Assembly: GCA_022579005.1 (NCBI GenBank) | Contig: MU401469.1 | Span: 62,001 to 126,000 of the forward strand | Direction of reading: 5' to 3' | Source of the DNA: Poronia punctata | Lineage: Eukaryota; Ascomycota; Sordariomycetes; Xylariales; Xylariaceae | DNA length: 64,000 nucleotides | Shown: positions 59,989 to 64,000 of the stretch, piece after piece | Layout of the letters: every line of letters begins with the position of its first letter | Numbering within the stretch: the stretch's first letter is position 1 | Notes under the pieces: generated by a model | Told to the model about the DNA's origin: nothing | The model's database searches: none | Seen by the model: only the letters and a program-made list of their open reading frames with translations | Position numbers and translations under genes: made by a program

Positions 59989-61047
59989 TTCAATCAGATT
60001 AGCAACGACTCGGCCATTGGCAATCCCGATGCACAATATAAGATGACCGCTGTCGTTTCAGATGCGGCCTACTCGAGAATAACGCAGAAGGCGACGCACT
60101 GCAGCTGTGTGGTGTTGAAAGTTAAAGATACGTTTTCCAGAGAAGAAGGGGGAGAGACTAAGCGTAATGTCGCACAATTTCGCATCTTCCCAATTGTACT
60201 CGTAGGATGGTACCTAGGTACCAGCCTAATGTAGGTACATACCTAGGCCCCTAGGTTACCCTATTTTTATGTTTTTACGTTTAATCCATCGATACAGCGG
60301 GTACCCAAAAAGCACGGGCCCTGTTGGTAAAGAACCCCCACTTATTTAGCTACATACACAAGGTACCTCCTCCGTAAGTAGACTCTCAAGTCTTGCGGAC
60401 AATGGTAACATCTCAATCTCATGTAACATCGTAGCACCATACCAGAAGACACACGTGTTCGCGACATGCATACATGGGGCCCTTGAGAAGCAGGGAAGTC
60501 ACCATAAGAGAACTCTGGCAACTTGAAATGCTCTGATTTACCCCTGGATATGCAACATCTTGAACAGACATCTTAGGTTAGGCGACTCCGCTCATGTAAC
60601 ATACGAGTATACCGTACTCACTCTACATCTTAGACTTACGTATAGTTACATATCATCCTAGGTATCGGCAACACCCGGTCAACACCTCAATGACTTAGGT
60701 ACATAGCCGAGCAAGGGATACTTCCACATCGAGTATCTTTCCAGAATAACCTCAGCTACGGCTCGACTCGCCGGTGACTCGAATCGCGCGAGACCGCTTT
60801 CATAAGGACATTGAAAGGAATCATTCGAAGGACTTATACAGATATCTATATGTACAACTCTCAAGCGATTAAGCTCACGTCATTATTTTGCCGTCCTATC
60901 GTAAGGTCGGGGAAACAATCGTGGGCAGGCTGCAAACCAGTAGAAACAGCCCGGTCACTCTGGATTGCCTCATCGGCACAACCACCACAACCCCGTACTC
61001 TGCCGCACCTCGCATATAGGAGATATTCGCTACGCTGTAAACGCACA
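59989..61047. other. Divergent promoter region
   Basis: Lies between the disordered-protein gene (-) and the nucleotidase gene (+). No gene is supported. ACCTAGGT strings cluster at 60210-60255. Confidence 0.6.
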
Positions 61048-61992
61048 ATGTCGTCTCAAACTAAAGGGCCTAATGAGTCCCGACCGGTTTTTTTCTTGTG
61101 AGTTCTGAAAAAAGTTGACTGCGTTCATAGCTCATGCATTGCGCTGACAATTCATCCATAGTGACATAGACAACTGTCTATATCCTAGAAGTAAGTTCTG
61201 TCCGAAAGCGAATAATCGAGCTGGGGGTGCAGGGAAACAGTATCGCTGATAGATGTGGGATCAGGTAGCAAGGTCCATGACCTGATGGCCAAGCTCATAG
61301 ACGAGTACTTTGCAAAGCATCTAGGATTACCCGAGGCGGATGCTATAAGACTTCATTCGGAATACTACAAGAACTACGGCCTAGCTATTGAGGGGTTGGT
61401 TCGACATCATCAGATAGACCCTCTAGAATACAACGCCAAGGTGGACGACGCACTTCCCCTAGAAGATCTCATTAAGCCTAGCCCGCAGCTGCGGAAACTG
61501 TTGGAGGACATCGACAAGTCCAAGGTCAAGCTGTGGTTGTTAACTAACGCCTACGTCAACCATGGCCGGAGGGTCGTCAAGCTCCTGGAGATCGATGATC
61601 TCTTCGAAGGACTGACGTACTGCAATTACTCGGAAGTCCCCTTTCTCTGCAAACCGCACCCGGACATGTACGCTAAGGCCATGAAAGAGGCTGGCGTAGA
61701 ACGACCTGAGGATTGCTACTTTATCGGTAGGTATATTTGATCGATGGCTCTCTTCCCCCTTTTATCCCTCCCTTTAACCTACTGTTAAACTTGTCCCTTG
61801 TGAAAATGCTGACGCCTCAGTACAGATGACTCATACTCGAATTGTGCCGCAGCGCAAAAACTTGGCTGGACAACAGCTCATCTTGTAGAAGAAGAACTAG
61901 AATTGCCAGAAAACCCCGCATCTAAATATCAAATCCGGCATTTGGAGGAGTTGCGGACTATTTACCCGCAGTTTTTCAAGACGACAAGCTGA
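61048..61992 (+). CDS. SDT1: HAD-family pyrimidine 5'-nucleotidase (SDT1/PHM8-like)
   Basis: Predicted Mg-dependent nucleotidase of the HAD superfamily, acting on pyrimidine or other nucleoside monophosphates in the cytosol. Exons 61048-61097, 61162-61190, 61265-61726 and 61826-61992 encode 235 aa. HAD motif I is FFFDIDNCLYPRS (nucleophile Asp and the general acid two residues on), assembled across two introns. The cap includes YGLAIEGLVRHHQIDPLEYN. Motif II is LLTNAY, motif III is the Lys in CKPHPDMY, and motif IV is IDDSYSNC, created by the last splice. The C-terminus HLEELRTIYPQFFK is family-typical. Yeast Sdt1 and Phm8 are close paralogues, so the precise substrate is not settled. Confidence 0.93.
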
Positions 61993-62287
61993 GAAATCTC
62001 ACCGGAGATATTCAGAGCTCGGCTTGTTTAGAGGCTGGAGTCATAGAGAAAATCCACCATATAAGTATAGAGCTTAGGCTTAGGTTAGAATAGACACTAC
62101 ACCAGGCATAGATCGATTGAAGAAGCTATGCGCTAAGAAAATAAACTTGATAAGACAAAAACTCTAATAAATATCATATGGGCGCCAAACACCTATCATA
62201 ACCATTCCCAGCCTTGAGTATCATATGAACCTGTACAAGCATTTGTCTGCCGTCACAGACAAAGTGATTCTAGTAACGAAGCGCGTT
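61993..62287. other. Convergent 3' flanks of SDT1 and MED21
   Basis: About 295 bp of AT-leaning sequence with no coding region. Confidence 0.6.
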
Positions 62288-62934
62288 TCACGGTCGCCGT
62301 ATACTACAAATCACAGCGTCAAGTTTAGCCAGAGTCTTCTTCCGCTTATTAATCGCCTCTTGACGCTGCGCCTCGGCTACTTTGAGCTCCTCCTCCAATT
62401 CACGGATATTGCGTTCCTGATCTTGCTCGCTGTTATCAAGACCGGGTAGGATCGAGATGAGCAACTCAATCTGTTGCTCTTTGGTGATGAGATCTCGAGC
62501 AAGTTCGACTAATGCGGCTTGGAAGACATCTTCGGGATGAGGGTCCACTGCGGAAGAAAAGCGCGAGCGAATCATCAGCAGTACATTACATTACATATGA
62601 GTGTCAGGTGAAAAGCGAGCGAGAGAAATAGAGGATGGATACTAAAAAATCTAGAAGCGAAACGAACCTTCTTGTTGATCAGCCTCCTGCTTGGGAATGA
62701 CAACGATTTGATCCCGGGGTCCTAGGGTCTCTAGGCTGTGATGCTGGTTGATATAATTGGTGCAGGCGACGAACTGTTTGGCAAGCTGGTGAAGACATTG
62801 GCCGTTAGCTACATGTAGGTATATATCACAGACAGAGACCATTCAAATCAGAGCGCTTTAGTGTTTATGGGGGATATGGGATGTGAAAATACCTGGTCAA
62901 CAGCATCTTGCAGCTGCGTAAGTCTATCGCCCAT
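62288..62934 (-). CDS. MED21: Mediator complex subunit 21 (Srb7)
   Basis: Small coiled-coil subunit of the Mediator middle module; with MED7 it forms the hinge that links activators to RNA polymerase II in the nucleus. Exons on the minus strand: 62934-62893, 62785-62668, 62547-62288; 139 aa, in the family range. The first exon encodes exactly MGDRLTQLQDAVDQ, the conserved start of the family; exon 2 continues LAKQFVACTNYINQHHSLET; exon 3 has VDPHPEDVFQAALVELARDL, then LITKEQQIELLISILPGLDN and a long heptad-rich coiled coil RNIRELEEELKVAEAQRQEA. The 42-nt first exon is easy to overlook. A 36-bp trinucleotide repeat lies 34-69 bp before the ATG. Confidence 0.95.
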
Positions 62935-62967
62935 GTTGAGAGAGAGCTCGTACAAAACGTCCGCAAA

Positions 62968-62968
62968 G

Positions 62969-63003
<35 letters not shown>
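62968..63003. repeat. (GTT)12 microsatellite upstream of MED21
   Basis: Twelve GTT units; on the MED21 strand they are AAC repeats, in the probable 5' leader. Confidence 0.9.
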
Positions 63004-63005
<2 letters not shown>

Positions 63006-63088
63006 AAACCAATCCCAAAACAACCCTAACCGTTGATGTGGTGAAGATGGCACTGGCAGACTTGAGCTTATATTGATATTCAGGTCCG

Positions 63089-63474
63089 ATTCCCGATGCA
63101 CCATGTTCTGGTATCCGGACTGCGTCCTTAGCCTAATTTGGTAATTCACAGGCCACTATGCCCTACCTTTTACCTAAAGACGTATAGGTAGCAAAGCAGT
63201 TTAACAGGTACTAACTTAGAAATTACCTTTAAGTATAACATGTATATAGGTAATACCTTTTAATAATTTTAAATTATTATTCCTTTTAATATTAAATTTA
63301 AAAAACTATAAAATACATTTTTTTAACTTGTATTAAACAATAGACCTAACAGTTTTTTTAATTATTTAATATATACATTTTTAATTAATAAATAAAGCAA
63401 AAGAGGTAACTTTATAGGCTACTAGATTAGGTTAAAGACGCAGTCCGGATACTAAAACATGGTGCATCGGAAAT
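63089..63474. mobile_element. MITE-like element with 55-bp terminal inverted repeats
   Basis: Left arm 63089-63143 and the reverse complement of right arm 63420-63474 match at 48 of 55 positions with no indel; both contain CCGATGCACCATGTT and TATCCGGACTGCGTC. All seven mismatches are transitions. The 276-bp interior is very AT-rich and has no open frame, so it is a non-autonomous element (or a relic). Target-site duplication could not be fixed: the sequence just outside the arms is only weakly similar. It lies about 155 bp upstream of the MED21 start codon. Confidence 0.75.
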
Positions 63475-64000
63475 CTGGGGCAATATTGTTAGTAGGGCTA
63501 CTTTATGTCGTACTTGCTTTAAGCGGTACTTTTGGGTACTTACGTCCAAGTTAAACCTATATGCAGTCTAGCGTGCTGGCGTATCAAGAGTAGCTAGGCC
63601 CCGATACGGTAAGGCTTGACCTGCAGGTACATGACCTAGTACATATTAGGTACTGCCGTACTCAAATACAAGGGCATCAATACTTCTTGCCTGGAAACCA
63701 AAATGCTATCGTACTGGATCGGCCAAAAATCTTCATATATCTACCTATCTATATGTAAACAGCTTGAAGCCTCAAAAACATCGGAAACGGGCGAACCATC
63801 TTTAAATTACGGATAGTCCGACGTGGTACAAACAAAGTCGGGATGCGGAATGTGGCGGTTTTCCATCAGTCGCAGCAGGAGCGTGCTCAGCTTACAATCC
63901 CTCAAGCGCCCCAGTAACTGCAGGTGCATAGACATATCAGATTCACACCACCATCAGCACGCATCACGACTATTCACCTCAGGCGCGCTTCATTACCCAG
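63475..64000. other. Right-edge flank, no gene seen
   Basis: No coding region is supported up to the window edge; short TACCTA/TAGGTA strings recur. Confidence 0.55.

Noticed and set aside
60036..60036. Upstream ATG of the disordered protein
   Set aside because: The 16 added residues look non-coding, and MSEVPAV gives a more natural start; kept only as an alternative.
1..64000. CRISPR arrays, toxin-antitoxin or phage-type modules
   Set aside because: The DNA is eukaryotic; the repeats seen are simple microsatellites without spacer structure.
1..64000. tRNA genes
   Set aside because: I looked for T-loop-like GGTTCGA strings on both strands and found none with a matching acceptor stem; a covariance-model search would be decisive.

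Overview
The window is nuclear DNA of a filamentous ascomycete (Pezizomycotina, most likely Sordariomycetes; order not determinable by eye). The evidence is short GT..AG introns (mostly 50-130 bp), fungal-type domain architectures (fused Egt1, a C2H2 plus fungal_trans regulator, fungal Mediator and mitoribosomal proteins) and intergenic DNA full of ACCT/AGGT tetranucleotide tracts. No tRNA, rRNA, CRISPR array or intact transposon was recognised.

Layout. 0.4-16.2 kb is gene-dense: egt1 (+), eIF2B-alpha (-), Rab GDI (-), mitoribosomal uL29m/MRPL47 (-) and a full-size ABCB transporter (-). 16.2-29.7 kb is a 13.5-kb stretch where I could support no gene; it carries simple repeats, small palindromes and an AT-rich island. 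29.7-34.7 kb holds a C2H2 regulator (+) with a long pyrimidine-rich leader. 36.2-43.0 kb has a tiny predicted single-pass membrane protein (-), URA5 (-) and, divergently, NOG1 (+, 16 exons). 44.2-51.5 kb has an AANAT-like GNAT acetyltransferase (-) and a 995-aa KH-domain protein (-). 51.5-57.3 kb is another gene-poor stretch, with a poly-G tract, a 10-N assembly gap and a duplicated flank. 57.3-63.0 kb has an intronless disordered protein (-), an SDT1-like HAD nucleotidase (+) and the Mediator subunit MED21 (-). A MITE-like element with 55-bp terminal inverted repeats lies just upstream of MED21.

Function. Most genes are housekeeping (translation initiation, Rab recycling, mitochondrial translation, 60S assembly, UMP synthesis, Mediator). 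The more accessory ones are egt1 (ergothioneine), the ABCB transporter and the acetyltransferase. They do not form a biosynthetic cluster: no core secondary-metabolism enzyme is present. Splice models were built by hand; for egt1, eIF2B-alpha, GDI, uL29m, the ABC transporter, the C2H2 factor, the small membrane protein, NOG1, the KH protein, SDT1 and MED21 all exon phases sum to an open frame with consensus GT/AG borders.

I found no convincing new multi-gene system. The best leads are the MITE-like element with transition-only arm divergence, three CCG-N3-CCG direct repeats upstream of the ABC transporter, a possible alternative N-terminus of eIF2B-alpha through intron retention, two genes of unknown function (82 aa and 903 aa), and the artefact-like duplication at the N gap.
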